Positions 8,937 to 18,380 of a DNA stretch of 64,000 nt are shown one piece after another. Position 1 is the stretch's first letter, and every line of letters starts with the position of its first letter. The notes under the pieces were generated by a model. The model worked only from the letters and a program-made list of their open reading frames with translations. It was not told where the DNA came from and did no database searches. The stretch is from NCBI GenBank assembly GCA_029212365.1, contig JARGOC010000011.1, positions 55,433 through 119,432 on the forward strand, in the 5' to 3' direction. Source of the stretch: Roseovarius sp. (GTDB lineage Bacteria > Pseudomonadota > Alphaproteobacteria > Rhodobacterales > Rhodobacteraceae). The position numbers were made by a program, and so were the translations under genes.

Positions 8937-9461
8937 TTAATATCCTTGCGGAGGTACGGGGCAATCATCGGGCGCGCGGTTGCCGTCAAAGACAATCTCG
9001 CCGCAGCGGTTGATCTGGTTCCAGACATACCCCTTGCCGTCTTCGGTGATGGCGACAATGCGGTCGACCCCATACTGGATGTCTTTGGTGCCCAGAAACG
9101 CCAGCGCGCGGCCCTCTTCCAATGCCAGGCCAATGGCGCCGGCATCAAAGCAGTCAAACCATTTCGGGGCGACCAGCGGCTCGGCGGTGTCATAGATTTC
9201 ATAGGTTTCCGACAGCATGGCGTGGCTCATCGTGGTGGTGAAACACGCGCGATACCGGATGGGCGAGGATGTGGCGTCAATCGCTTCAAAGCCATCGTAT
9301 AAAACCGGCTCGGGCTGGCCAGACACAAGGCTGACCAACTGCACATCATCGGTGCCATTGGCGCTCACCTCTTCGTAGAAGTGATAGACCTGCAAGTAAT
9401 ACATCGCCAATCCGGCGGCCAATGCTGACATCAGGATCATCCCTGCTAAAAATTTACCCAT
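8937..9461 (-). CDS. DUF6446-type small membrane-anchored protein
   Basis: A 174-aa protein with one N-terminal hydrophobic segment (about residues 4-24: FLAGMILMSALAAGLAMYYLQ) and a soluble domain likely in the periplasm, containing several Cys residues. I recall it as the DUF6446 family, found in Rhodobacterales between the two glycyl-tRNA synthetase genes; its function is not known. The ATG overlaps the glyQ stop by one base (TAATG), so its translation is coupled to glyQ. The open frame upstream of 9461 lies inside glyQ. Confidence 0.85.
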   Translation of the reverse strand: MGKFLAGMILMSALAAGLAMYYLQVYHFYEEVSANGTDDVQLVSLVSGQPEPVLYDGFEAIDATSSPIRYRACFTTTMSHAMLSETYEIYDTAEPLVAPKWFDCFDAGAIGLALEEGRALAFLGTKDIQYGVDRIVAITEDGKGYVWNQINRCGEIVFDGNRAPDDCPVPPQGY

Positions 9462-10390
9462 TACGCGCCGTATCCCCCGGCTTCGGTCTGCACATAGGCA
9501 TCGGCACAGGCTTTGGCTAAGGTGCGCACCCGCCCGATATATGCCTGCCGCTCGGTGACCGAGATCACGCCGCGCGCATCCAGCAAATTGAAGATATGAC
9601 TGGCCTTGATGCATTGGTCATAGGCCGGCAGTGCCATAACGATGCGGCGGCCAGTTTTGGGGTCATCTGCGGGCTGCTCAAGGATCCGGCCACACTCGGC
9701 CTCGGCATCCAGGAAATGCTGAAACAGCGTGTCGGTGTCGGCCACATCAAAATTCCAGCGGGCGTATTGCGCCTCGGCATCGCGGAAGACATCGCCATAG
9801 GTCAACGGTATTGTGGCATCCGGGTCATTGAACGGCATGTCATTGCCATCATCAAAGCCCAGCACATACATCGCAAGGCGCTCCAACCCATAGGTCAGCT
9901 CTCCGCTGACAGGTTTGCAATCATGTCCGCCAACCTGTTGGAAATAGGTGAACTGGCTGACTTCCATGCCGTCACACCAGACTTCCCAGCCAAGACCCCA
10001 AGCCCCCAGCGTTGGGCTTTCCCAGTCATCCTCGACAAAGCGGATGTCGTGCAGGTCCATATCAATGCCGATGGCCTTGAGCGAGCCAAGATAGATCGCC
10101 TGCAAATCCGGCGGGCTGGGTTTGATGATCACCTGATACTGATAATAATGCTGCCACCGGTTGGGGCTGTCGCCATAGCGCCCATCAGTGGGGCGGCGCG
10201 ACGGCTGCACATAGGCCGCAGCCCAATGTTTTGACCCCAGCGAGCGCAGCGTGGTGGCCGGGTGAAAGGTGCCTGCCCCGACCTCCATGTCATAGGGCTG
10301 CATCACAGCACAGCCCTGCGCCGCCCAATAGTCTTGCAGGCGCAGAATGATTTCCTGAAAACTGCGTGGTTTATTTGGATTATCCGCCAT
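9461..10390 (-). CDS. glyQ: glycine--tRNA ligase alpha subunit
   Basis: This 309-aa catalytic subunit of heterotetrameric glycyl-tRNA synthetase activates glycine with ATP. The sequence carries the family's [18 protein letters not shown] start, the [12 protein letters not shown] motif, the [14 protein letters not shown] stretch and [12 protein letters not shown]. All are hallmarks of GlyQ, and the length is standard. It is the first gene of the three-gene operon with the DUF6446 gene and glyS. No T-box or other leader structure was recognised upstream. Confidence 0.98.
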   Translation of the reverse strand: MADNPNKPRSFQEIILRLQDYWAAQGCAVMQPYDMEVGAGTFHPATTLRSLGSKHWAAAYVQPSRRPTDGRYGDSPNRWQHYYQYQVIIKPSPPDLQAIYLGSLKAIGIDMDLHDIRFVEDDWESPTLGAWGLGWEVWCDGMEVSQFTYFQQVGGHDCKPVSGELTYGLERLAMYVLGFDDGNDMPFNDPDATIPLTYGDVFRDAEAQYARWNFDVADTDTLFQHFLDAEAECGRILEQPADDPKTGRRIVMALPAYDQCIKASHIFNLLDARGVISVTERQAYIGRVRTLAKACADAYVQTEAGGYGA

Positions 10391-10554
10391 ACCATCCTCA
10401 TAAGCCGAAAGGAGCGTTTCGCGCCCTACCTACGGCGCAGGCAAAGCGGGGTCAATCAGCCCCATACGCATATTTTGGATGCGCCGCGCCGTAGATTTGA
10501 TAAAAGGCAATGAATCCATTTTTTGGACCACATCGGTAAGGGCAGACAAATTTC

Positions 10555-12333
10555 ATGACGCGACTGTTAATTTCATTAGTTTTTTCGATTTTGATGTTTG
10601 GGACATCGGCAAGCGCACAACAAACATCCTGGGTGCAGGTCGAAGCACAGCCCAGCCTGAATCGGGCGCAACAATCCATCCGCCAATATGCGGCTAACCT
10701 GCAGGATGTGAACGGATTTTCCATTGGGGCCGGATGGTATGCCATCGCCATCGGGCCATTTTCCTCAGAAGAAGCCCAGCAAGTTTTGCAAGTGTACCGG
10801 GCCGAACGGCTTATTCCACGCGACAGTTATATCGCCCTGAGTTCTGATTATCAGCAACAATTCTGGCCCGTTGGGGCAAACCTGCTTGCGAATCCCGCCC
10901 AGAGCACTGGCCAGAGCATTGGCCAGGAAGAGACTGCACAGCCTGATGTGGCCGAGGCCAATGTCCCTGAACCCCAAGTCCAGCCAGTGGTTGAACCAGA
11001 CCCCGAGCCCGCCGACGAAACCCCGCGAGAAGCACGCGCCAGCGAACGTGACCTGACCCGCGATCAACGCGCTGAGTTGCAAATCGCCCTGAAATGGGCC
11101 GGCTTTTATGACGGCGCAATTGACGCCTCTTATGGCCGTGGCACGCGCGCCTCGATGGGCGCATGGCAAGAGGCAAACCTGTTTGAACCCAGCGGTATCC
11201 TAACCACAAAGCAACGCGCAGTGCTATTGCAGCAATATAATTCGGTGCTGGATGGTATGGGCTTGCAGCTGGTCCAGGACACCGGCGCGGGCATTGAAAT
11301 AAAACTGCCAATGGGCGTCGTGAAGTTTGAGCGCTACAATCCCCCCTTCGCCCATTACACCGCAACCGGTGATGTGGACGGGCGTGTTTTGTTGATCAGT
11401 CAGGCCGGTGACGCCAACACTTTGGGTGGGCTTTATGATATTATGCAAACGCTTGATATCGTGCCGGAAACCGGGCCACGCACGCTCAAGAACAACGCCT
11501 TCACTTTGATAGGGGAAAGTGCGCTGACGATCTCGCACACCCAAGCCTGGCTGAAAGACGGCGAAATCAAAGGCTTCACCCTGATCTGGCCTGCGGGCGA
11601 CGAAGAACGCCGCACCCGCCTTTTGGGGGAAATGCAGGAGAGCTTTCAACGCATCGCAGGGGTGTTGGACCCGGCAGCGGGCTCTGATGCACTCCAAAGC
11701 ATTGATCTGGTCTCGGGCCTTGAAATTCGCAAACCCAAGATGACGCGCTCGGGCTTTTTTGTAGATCGCTCAGGCATCGTGGTGACAACCACTGATGTGG
11801 TGCAATCGTGCTCGCGTATCACCTTGGAAGACAACTACGAAGCCGAGGTTGCCGCCAGCGATGCAGCCCTTGGCATTGCGGTACTGCGCCCGACGGGCCG
11901 GCTGTCCCCCATGGCTGTGGCGGCCTTTCAGAACGGCGTGCCGCGCCTGCAATCTGACATTGCCGTGGCGGGCTATTCCTATGGTGGTGTGCTGGGTGCC
12001 CCCACATTAACCTTTGGTCGGTTGGCCGATGTCAAAGGCCTGAATGGCGAGGCCGATATGAAACGCCTGGCATTGTCTGTTCTGGACGGCGATGTGGGCG
12101 GCCCGGTGGTGGATGCGGCAGGCAATGTTCTGGGCATGCTTTTGCCCAGCATACAAAATGGCCGTGCCCTGCCCGAAGGGGTCAGCTTTGCCGCCGATGC
12201 CGCAGCCGTTCAAAAAGTGTTGGAACAGGCCGGGGTCAGCACGTCAGACTCGGCGGACAGCACCCATATGGCGGCCGAGGCCCTGACCCGCAAAGTCACA
12301 AAGATGACCGTCTTGGTCAGCTGTTGGGAATAA
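10555..12333 (+). CDS. exported SPOR/peptidoglycan-binding protein with an inactive trypsin-like domain
   Basis: A 592-aa exported protein with a signal peptide (about 1-21, ending ASAQQ). A SPOR-like module follows at about 24-95, then an acidic Pro-rich linker (about 115-165). A peptidoglycan-binding domain 1 covers about 168-228 (LQIALKWAGFYDGAID, YGRGTRASM). A middle domain of unknown fold follows, and a trypsin/DegP-like beta-barrel covers about 395-560. In that last domain the triad positions are replaced: His by Asp414 (VVTTTDVV), Asp by Gly440 (ALGIAVL) and Ser by Val514 (GDVGGPVVD). It should bind the cell wall but not cut proteins. Its role is inferred to be structural or regulatory in the envelope. 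It stands alone, divergent from glyQ. Confidence 0.85.
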   Translation: MTRLLISLVFSILMFGTSASAQQTSWVQVEAQPSLNRAQQSIRQYAANLQDVNGFSIGAGWYAIAIGPFSSEEAQQVLQVYRAERLIPRDSYIALSSDYQQQFWPVGANLLANPAQSTGQSIGQEETAQPDVAEANVPEPQVQPVVEPDPEPADETPREARASERDLTRDQRAELQIALKWAGFYDGAIDASYGRGTRASMGAWQEANLFEPSGILTTKQRAVLLQQYNSVLDGMGLQLVQDTGAGIEIKLPMGVVKFERYNPPFAHYTATGDVDGRVLLISQAGDANTLGGLYDIMQTLDIVPETGPRTLKNNAFTLIGESALTISHTQAWLKDGEIKGFTLIWPAGDEERRTRLLGEMQESFQRIAGVLDPAAGSDALQSIDLVSGLEIRKPKMTRSGFFVDRSGIVVTTTDVVQSCSRITLEDNYEAEVAASDAALGIAVLRPTGRLSPMAVAAFQNGVPRLQSDIAVAGYSYGGVLGAPTLTFGRLADVKGLNGEADMKRLALSVLDGDVGGPVVDAAGNVLGMLLPSIQNGRALPEGVSFAADAAAVQKVLEQAGVSTSDSADSTHMAAEALTRKVTKMTVLVSCWE

Positions 12334-12350
12334 TCCCCAACAGCTTGGGG
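12319..12350. other. two overlapping alternative hairpins at the end of the pseudo-protease gene
   Basis: A 10-bp perfect inverted repeat (12319-12328 with 12336-12345, 7-nt loop) spans the stop codon of the pseudo-protease gene. A second 6-bp hairpin (12335-12340 with 12345-12350) uses the same bases and excludes the first. The gene beyond is convergent. A bidirectional transcription end is the simplest reading, although no long U-run follows. Confidence 0.5.
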
Positions 12351-12459
12351 TGCCTTGATGTTTATGGCGCTCTGCCTGTGACCTGAGGTAGGCAAATCGC
12401 GATGCGCGCCGCGACATGTAAACCTTGTGGGCGCGGTTTTGCACTATTGCTGATCTGCG

Positions 12460-14037
12460 TCAGCTCACGTCTGGTGTCACATAAATCAGCGTGGGCTTGT
12501 CGGCCTTGAACGCCGCCAACACCGCGTCCTGAAACCCCTTGATGTCTGACGGTGCTTCGGCATTGGCCCCATAGGCCCGCGCCAGAGCACAGAAATCAGG
12601 GTTGTGGGCAATCACCGCATTCGGCGCAATCTGCGCGCGCACCATACTGTCCTCGATCTCTTTCAGTTTGCCATTGTCCCACAGGATAATAGGCAATGGC
12701 ACGCCCAGTTCAACGGCCGCCCCCAACTCCTGCAATGTGTACTGAAATCCATAATCCCCGGCGATGGCCAAAGTTGGCTTGCCTTTGCGCGCCATGCACC
12801 CGCCGATGGCCGCAGGCATCGCATACCCCAAGGTGCCAAAGCCATAAGGATGATGCCAGTGACCGGGGCGTGGCATGGTCCAGACCTCCTTGGAGACATA
12901 GGCAAACTGCGTCATATCCGAAAAGATCATCGTGTCGTCTGGCAGCACCTCTTCCAACGCATGCGCCAGTGGCACCACGCCAGGTCGCTCTGCATCTACC
13001 TCCGCCTCCCAGCGGGCACGCGCGGCAGTGACCTCAGCCGCGGACCAGCCAGACGCAGCATTCAGATCGCGCGCCAGCACTGCTTTGGCCAAAGCGGCGG
13101 CATCACAGATCACACCTTCGCTGGTGGCGGGCATGGAATTCAGCTGCTCGGGATCAATATCCACCCGGATCAACCGGCCCTGGTGGCCCAGATCAACCCG
13201 CCAGATGTCATTAACGGACAGCTCCGTGCCCACTGCCAAAACCAGATCGGCCTGGGCAATGATACCTGCACTGTCGGGCCGCGCCAGATAGCTGCCAAAG
13301 GCCAGCGGATCATCCGCCCCGATCACACCTGAGCCGGCATAGGTTGTAAAACTGGCGGCCCCTGTGCGACGGGCCAGTTCCTGCCAGGCACTTGCCCCCG
13401 CCACACAGCCACCGCCCAGCACCAGCAGGGGTTTTTCAGCACGGTTCAACGCCTCAGCCACAAGTGAGACAGCCGCGTCAGGCACCGCCCGATCATATTC
13501 AGACGCAGGCGCAGGCGGGGCAGTCACTGCCTCACCTTCTAGGGCATGAATGGGCACCTGAATGTGCTTGCTGCGCGGGCGCTGCGTGGCAAACTCGACC
13601 AAAGCACGATCAATCAACTGATAGGCCACCCCCGCATCTCGCGCCTCATGGGACCAATCACAAACCGTACGCGCAGCCCCCTGCTGATCCAGCATCTGGT
13701 GCAATTGGCCACGGCGCGCGGCGGTTTCATCCAGACAGGATGAAATCACCAACACCGGCACAGAATCCGAATAGGCCTGCCCCATCGGTGTCATCACATT
13801 GCACAGGCCCGGCCCGGTGATCACATACGCCACCCCCGGCTTGCCCGACGCCCGCGCATAGCCATCGGCCATAAAGCCGGCCCCCTGTTCGTGACGCGCC
13901 AATACATGCGTAATGCCGGCCTCTTCGATGCCGCGATACATCTCCTGATTGTGCACACCAGGAATACCAAAAATCACATCAACACCACGGGATTTCAACA
14001 TGTGGCTTATCTGCGCGCCTAAAGGTCGAGTGGCCAT
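12460..14037 (-). CDS. thiamine pyrophosphate-binding enzyme (acetolactate synthase-like decarboxylase)
   Basis: A 525-aa enzyme of the ALS/pyruvate-oxidase group. The N-terminal TPP-binding domain has the catalytic Glu in LARHEQGAGFMADGYARA. A central domain follows, with GGGCVAG near the start. The C-terminal domain carries GDYGFQYTLQEL with the downstream NGKL, the Mg/TPP motif. The family includes acetolactate synthases, benzoylformate decarboxylases and 5-guanidino-2-oxopentanoate decarboxylase. The last is a likely label for this Rhodobacterales branch, but I cannot prove the substrate. The ATG overlaps the trkH stop by one base (TAATG). Confidence 0.85.
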   Translation of the reverse strand: MATRPLGAQISHMLKSRGVDVIFGIPGVHNQEMYRGIEEAGITHVLARHEQGAGFMADGYARASGKPGVAYVITGPGLCNVMTPMGQAYSDSVPVLVISSCLDETAARRGQLHQMLDQQGAARTVCDWSHEARDAGVAYQLIDRALVEFATQRPRSKHIQVPIHALEGEAVTAPPAPASEYDRAVPDAAVSLVAEALNRAEKPLLVLGGGCVAGASAWQELARRTGAASFTTYAGSGVIGADDPLAFGSYLARPDSAGIIAQADLVLAVGTELSVNDIWRVDLGHQGRLIRVDIDPEQLNSMPATSEGVICDAAALAKAVLARDLNAASGWSAAEVTAARARWEAEVDAERPGVVPLAHALEEVLPDDTMIFSDMTQFAYVSKEVWTMPRPGHWHHPYGFGTLGYAMPAAIGGCMARKGKPTLAIAGDYGFQYTLQELGAAVELGVPLPIILWDNGKLKEIEDSMVRAQIAPNAVIAHNPDFCALARAYGANAEAPSDIKGFQDAVLAAFKADKPTLIYVTPDVS

Positions 14038-15485
14038 TATGCCCTCCAGAATGTGAGCGTGAAGATTGCGTAGACCGCCAGCAGTTCCAGCCGGCCGATC
14101 AACATGCTGGCCGACAACACCCATTTGGCTGTGTCGTTCAATGTTGAAAAGTTGCCAGCCGGGCCGATCACCTCACCCAGGCCCGGCCCGATATTGGCCA
14201 AAGCAGCGGATGCGCCCGATATCGAGGTGACAAAATCAAGCCCCGTCAGGCCCAATATCACCGCGACAATCCCCAACGTAACAGTGAAAAAGACAAAGAA
14301 GGACATGACCGAATTCAACACGTCATCGTCAATTGCCCGGCCCTGATAGCGCGGAGTGAACACACCACGAGGCGAGAAAATCCGTAACGTCTGTGCACGA
14401 ATCGAAGCAAACAACAGCTGATACCGGAAGATTTTGATCGAGCAGGAGGTCGAGCCCGCACAGCCCCCGATAAGACCCACGAAAAACAGCAGCGCAATTG
14501 GAAAGCTGCCCCATTGCATATAATCCGCGCTGGCATATCCGGTGCCGGTCAGGATCGACACGGTGTTAAACACCACCTTGCGAAACCCCGGCTCACTGAT
14601 CCCGTTTTGGAACGACATCTGCCAAAGCGTCAGCACCAGAACGAGCACAATCGCAGTCATGAAAAACCCGCGCACCTGCGGATCTCTCAGCAAGGGTTTG
14701 GCCGTGCCAGCCGTGATCTGCACAAAGCGCACAAACGGCAATGCCGCCAGCATCATGAAGGCCACTGCGACATACTCAGTGGCCCCGCCAAACGCCGCAA
14801 ACGAGGCATCGTAATTGGCAAATCCACCGGTGGCCACTGTGGTCATGGCATGAACCGTGGCATCAAACGCGTTCATGCCCGAGAGCAAATAACAAGAGAC
14901 ACAGCCCAACGTGAGCGCCAGATAAATCACCGAAATGCGCGAGGCGATTTCTGTGGCGCGTGGCAGGATTTTACCAAAGGTATCAAACCCTTCGGTGCGG
15001 AATATCTGCATGCCACCCACGCGCAACTCGGGCAGGAACACCATGGCGACAACGATGATACCCACGCCCCCCAGCCATTGCAGCACACCACGCCACAACA
15101 ACAGGCCTTTGGGCAATTCCTCCAACCCCGACAACACGGTTGATCCAGTTGTTGTCAGCCCCGACATGGCCTCAAAAAACGCATCGACAAATCGTGCGTC
15201 CGTTTCGCCCAACACGAAAGGCAAGGCGCCAAACACCGGCAGGATAACCCAGACACCGGTGGTCAACAGGAAGGTTTGCTGAATGGTCAGCCCTTCGCGC
15301 ACACCGTTTTTGCACGCCAGCGCCACCAGTCCACCGATCAGCACCGTCAGGATTGCACTTTCCGCAAAGACCGGCCAATGGCCGCGCTCTTCTGCGATGT
15401 CCACCAGCAATGGCAACAACATGGCCAGGCCCAGAGCCATGACCATAAGTCCAATCACATATCCAACGGGCCGCATATCCAACAT
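14037..15485 (-). CDS. TrkH/KtrB-type potassium uptake membrane protein
   Basis: A 482-aa inner-membrane K+ translocating subunit. The four pore loops with their central glycines are visible: SGLTTTGST, TVATGGF, TGTGYA and ANIGPG. About ten hydrophobic helices surround them. Such proteins work with a TrkA/KtrA RCK subunit, which is not in this window. I take ATG 15485 (MLDMRPVGYVIG) as start rather than the TTG at 15521, because it matches the family N-terminus. The downstream TPP enzyme overlaps by one base, so both are translated from one message. Confidence 0.93.
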   Translation of the reverse strand: MLDMRPVGYVIGLMVMALGLAMLLPLLVDIAEERGHWPVFAESAILTVLIGGLVALACKNGVREGLTIQQTFLLTTGVWVILPVFGALPFVLGETDARFVDAFFEAMSGLTTTGSTVLSGLEELPKGLLLWRGVLQWLGGVGIIVVAMVFLPELRVGGMQIFRTEGFDTFGKILPRATEIASRISVIYLALTLGCVSCYLLSGMNAFDATVHAMTTVATGGFANYDASFAAFGGATEYVAVAFMMLAALPFVRFVQITAGTAKPLLRDPQVRGFFMTAIVLVLVLTLWQMSFQNGISEPGFRKVVFNTVSILTGTGYASADYMQWGSFPIALLFFVGLIGGCAGSTSCSIKIFRYQLLFASIRAQTLRIFSPRGVFTPRYQGRAIDDDVLNSVMSFFVFFTVTLGIVAVILGLTGLDFVTSISGASAALANIGPGLGEVIGPAGNFSTLNDTAKWVLSASMLIGRLELLAVYAIFTLTFWRA

Positions 15486-15566
15486 AAAGGCAGCGTTGGC
15501 TGTCGTATCGCCCGGTGTCAAGTAGGGTCGCTGGCCGCGTTTGCGCCCAATGACCCTATCTTTGGC

Positions 15567-15791
15567 TCAGGCGTAATACAGATCGTGAAAAACGTGATGA
15601 GCAATCAGATCGCGTCGAATGCCCAATTCGGCCAGTTCCGCATCCGTTTTTGCCTCCAGCTCTTCAATTTGCTCGCGCCGGGACAGGTTTAGATTAGAGA
15701 TAACAAAGGCCGCAATCATCCAATCGAAAAACCGATGAAACAGGTTCGGTTGGCTGATATGGGTCTGTTGTGTGTGTGTCAAAGTCGTCAT
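15567..15791 (-). CDS. DUF1127 domain-containing small protein
   Basis: A 74-aa protein with the C-terminal DUF1127 pattern (LSRREQIEELEAKTDAELAELGIRR). Short Arg-rich DUF1127 proteins are abundant in alphaproteobacteria. Those that have been studied affect RNA turnover and phosphate or stress responses. The ATG follows GAGG. This is a single gene between trkH and folE2 with no visible terminator. Confidence 0.9.
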   Translation of the reverse strand: MTTLTHTQQTHISQPNLFHRFFDWMIAAFVISNLNLSRREQIEELEAKTDAELAELGIRRDLIAHHVFHDLYYA

Positions 15792-15947
15792 TTGGAAACC
15801 TCGTTATGAACGTTGGTTGCCTCCCGCTGTCAAAATGGGGCAGATGAGGGTCACCTTCAACATCCCATTGCGAATAGCCGCTTTGCGCGCGGCGCAATAC
15901 CCGCCGGGCAAATCTGTGCCAGAGTGTGGGCTGCGAAAGCGCGCGTT

Positions 15948-17048
15948 TTATCCGACGTGAAACAGCGTGGTAAAAAGCTTCGGGTCCAAGCTTTCGGCCC
16001 CGAATAAGTCGCCGTGCGTCAACACGCTGACCGCGTCATGGCTGTGCAGGCTTTCCTGATGGCTGGCGACAATACGGAAATCACCAATGCGCGGGTCTTT
16101 CAGCAATTGCTCACAAAACAGCCGTGCGGCATCCTCTACAAAGATTGGATTGGCGGCGTTGAGTTCTGCAAAAGCCTGTTCATCTTCACGCTTGACCATC
16201 ACTTGGGTCTCGGTGGGCACCGCATCGCGCATCAAGTCGATCAGATCCTCAAACCACAGGCAGTCCCCTTCCAGCACTTCGACCGACACCCTCGCAACAG
16301 AGCGTTGTGAATGGGGCGTGGCCAGTTGGCCGCGTGATTGGCGGGCGTGCTCACTCAACTCAAGCGAGCAGGGACAGGTTGAGGAATAAACATAATCCAG
16401 ATGTATGAACTTGCGCCGCACACCGGATTTTTCCACCAGTTCCAGCGCGAAGTCGTAATATTGATACCCCTCAAGCCCTGAGCGCAGGGATTGCACACGC
16501 ACAGGATAGGAAAACCGCATTTGAATGCGCGCATCAAAACTGTCGAGATCTCTGATGTAATCCTCAAGCGCCGCCTCAATGACTTCAAAACTAAAGGTTT
16601 TCTGGGCATGCTTATAAAAACTGCGCATGATCCGGGACATGTTGATGCCCTTCTTGCCAGCGTCCAGGCTAACGGTGCCAGTCACCGAGGTTTCCACCGT
16701 CAGGTCTGCGCCGTCACGGGTGTGATAGCCAATGGGCAGGCGAAAATTGGAGATGCCCACATGCTGCAAATCCTGCTTTGTGCCCTTGATCAGTGAACTG
16801 GGCCCATTCTGCAGATCCGGTAACGTGGCACGATATGCCTCATCCACGGTAAACTCTTCGGGATAAGCCCTTGCCAGTGCCGGATAATTTGACACCTCAA
16901 AGCCGGGGATCAGCCGGGCAACGGCCGGGTCCAGATTTGCCACTTCCTCGGGCGAGGCAGATTTGGCCCAGCTGCGCAGCACGCGCAGCGCCTCTTTGGC
17001 ATCTGATCGATCGGGGCTTTGAGTAACGTCCGACGATTGAATGTTCAT
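15948..17048 (-). CDS. folE2: GTP cyclohydrolase FolE2 (type IB)
   Basis: A 366-aa type IB GTP cyclohydrolase that converts GTP to 7,8-dihydroneopterin triphosphate, the first step of folate synthesis. The sequence holds the family motifs: KGINMSRI near 133-140, the STCPCS cysteine motif at about 223-228 with the likely catalytic Cys225, and the TPHSQRS segment with His246. FolE2 tolerates metals other than zinc and is often Zur-regulated. I looked for a Zur-like palindrome in 17049-17198 and did not see a convincing one. The ATG follows AGGTGGTATAGGCA. Confidence 0.95.
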   Translation of the reverse strand: MNIQSSDVTQSPDRSDAKEALRVLRSWAKSASPEEVANLDPAVARLIPGFEVSNYPALARAYPEEFTVDEAYRATLPDLQNGPSSLIKGTKQDLQHVGISNFRLPIGYHTRDGADLTVETSVTGTVSLDAGKKGINMSRIMRSFYKHAQKTFSFEVIEAALEDYIRDLDSFDARIQMRFSYPVRVQSLRSGLEGYQYYDFALELVEKSGVRRKFIHLDYVYSSTCPCSLELSEHARQSRGQLATPHSQRSVARVSVEVLEGDCLWFEDLIDLMRDAVPTETQVMVKREDEQAFAELNAANPIFVEDAARLFCEQLLKDPRIGDFRIVASHQESLHSHDAVSVLTHGDLFGAESLDPKLFTTLFHVG

Positions 17049-17198
17049 TGCCTATACCACCTAAGCTGGACCATCTGGCCACTACATAAGTGATATGGGG
17101 TGAAATTGCTATTCCCGCCAGTAAAGTGCTGAAAACGGCGCGACAGGCCCAAACAGGCGAAAGGCGCGCATTTGCAGCACGCCTTCAGCCCAGATGTC

Positions 17199-18380
17199 TT
17201 ATACCGCAGCAAGCGCCTGTTTGAGGTCTGCAATCAGGTCATCGGTATCCTCAATCCCAACACTCAGGCGCAACAGGCCCGGTGTGATGCCCAGCGTGGC
17301 CCTCTGATCCTCGCTCAGACGCTGGTGCGTCGTGGTCGCAGGATGGGTGATGATGGATTTTGCATCGCCCAGATTGTTGGAAATCAACACGATCTTCAGC
17401 GCATTCATAAACCGGAACGCGGCCGCTTGCCCGCCCTCCAACTCGAGCGCGACCACCGTGCCGCCCTGGCCCATCTGCCGTTGCACCAAGGCATTCTGCG
17501 GATGTTTGGCGTGGCCTGGGAAAATCACTTTGCTCAGCTTGCTCGCCCCGTACAAAGCCTCGGAAATGGCCAGTGCCGAGGCCGCCTGCGCACGCACACG
17601 CAAATCAATCGTCTCAAGCCCTTTCAGCATCACCCACGCAGTAAAAGGCGACATCGACCCACCTGTGTGCTTCATGTATGGCTCAAGCGTTTTGCGGATA
17701 AATTCACGGCTGCCCAAGATCACGCCGCCCAAGGCGCGCCCCTGCCCATCAATGTGTTTGGTGGCCGAATACACCACCACATCAGCCCCCTGCTGAATGG
17801 CGCGTGAAAACACTGGCGTGGCAAAAACATTGTCCACAACCACCGTGGCACCGACACCATGCGCCAGTTTGCACACGGCCTCCAGATCGACCACATCCAG
17901 CGTGGGATTGGCGATGGCTTCAAAGAACACCGCCTTGGTGTCGGGGCGCAATGCGGCCTCCCACTCGGCCAGATTTGTGCCGTCAACGAAACTGACCTCC
18001 ACGCCAAAGCGCGGCAACAGGTCTTCGAGAATATAAAGGCAAGAGCCAAACAAGGCCCGCGCGGCCACCACATGATCGCCCGCCTTCAGCAGCGAGATCA
18101 GCGCGCCGTTGACCGCCGCCATGCCCGACGCCGTGGCAAATGCATCCTCAGCCCCTTCTAGGGCTGCAATGCGTTCTTCAAACATCGCCACCGTGGGATT
18201 GCCGTAGCGCGCATAGATAAATTCATCCGGGCCAGCCTCGACAAACCGGGCTTCGGCGGCCTCGGCACTGTCATAGACAAACCCTTGGGTCAGAAAGATC
18301 GCCTCGCTCACCTCATTGTACTGGCTGCGGCGCGTGCCTGAATGCACCAGCTTGGTACGTGTATTCCAATCGTTTGACAT
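17199..18380 (-). CDS. metZ: O-succinylhomoserine sulfhydrylase
   Basis: A 393-aa PLP enzyme of the Cys/Met-metabolism family that makes homocysteine directly from O-succinylhomoserine and sulfide in methionine synthesis. The PLP lysine is Lys208 in SATKHIDGQGR, and the RYGNPT and SGMAAVNGAL motifs are present. Length and the MSNDWNTRTKLVHSG start fit MetZ rather than MetB or MetC, though that split is hard to be sure of by eye. The ATG follows GGAGGATACT. A SAM-II riboswitch and a terminator lie upstream, so expression should fall when SAM is plentiful. Confidence 0.93.
   Translation of the reverse strand: MSNDWNTRTKLVHSGTRRSQYNEVSEAIFLTQGFVYDSAEAAEARFVEAGPDEFIYARYGNPTVAMFEERIAALEGAEDAFATASGMAAVNGALISLLKAGDHVVAARALFGSCLYILEDLLPRFGVEVSFVDGTNLAEWEAALRPDTKAVFFEAIANPTLDVVDLEAVCKLAHGVGATVVVDNVFATPVFSRAIQQGADVVVYSATKHIDGQGRALGGVILGSREFIRKTLEPYMKHTGGSMSPFTAWVMLKGLETIDLRVRAQAASALAISEALYGASKLSKVIFPGHAKHPQNALVQRQMGQGGTVVALELEGGQAAAFRFMNALKIVLISNNLGDAKSIITHPATTTHQRLSEDQRATLGITPGLLRLSVGIEDTDDLIADLKQALAAV

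Noticed and set aside
15486..15521. TTG start giving a longer TrkH-type protein
   Set aside because: The ATG at 15485 matches the family N-terminus; the extra residues are not membrane-like.
17049..17198. Zur operator upstream of folE2
   Set aside because: No AT-rich Zur-like palindrome could be found.
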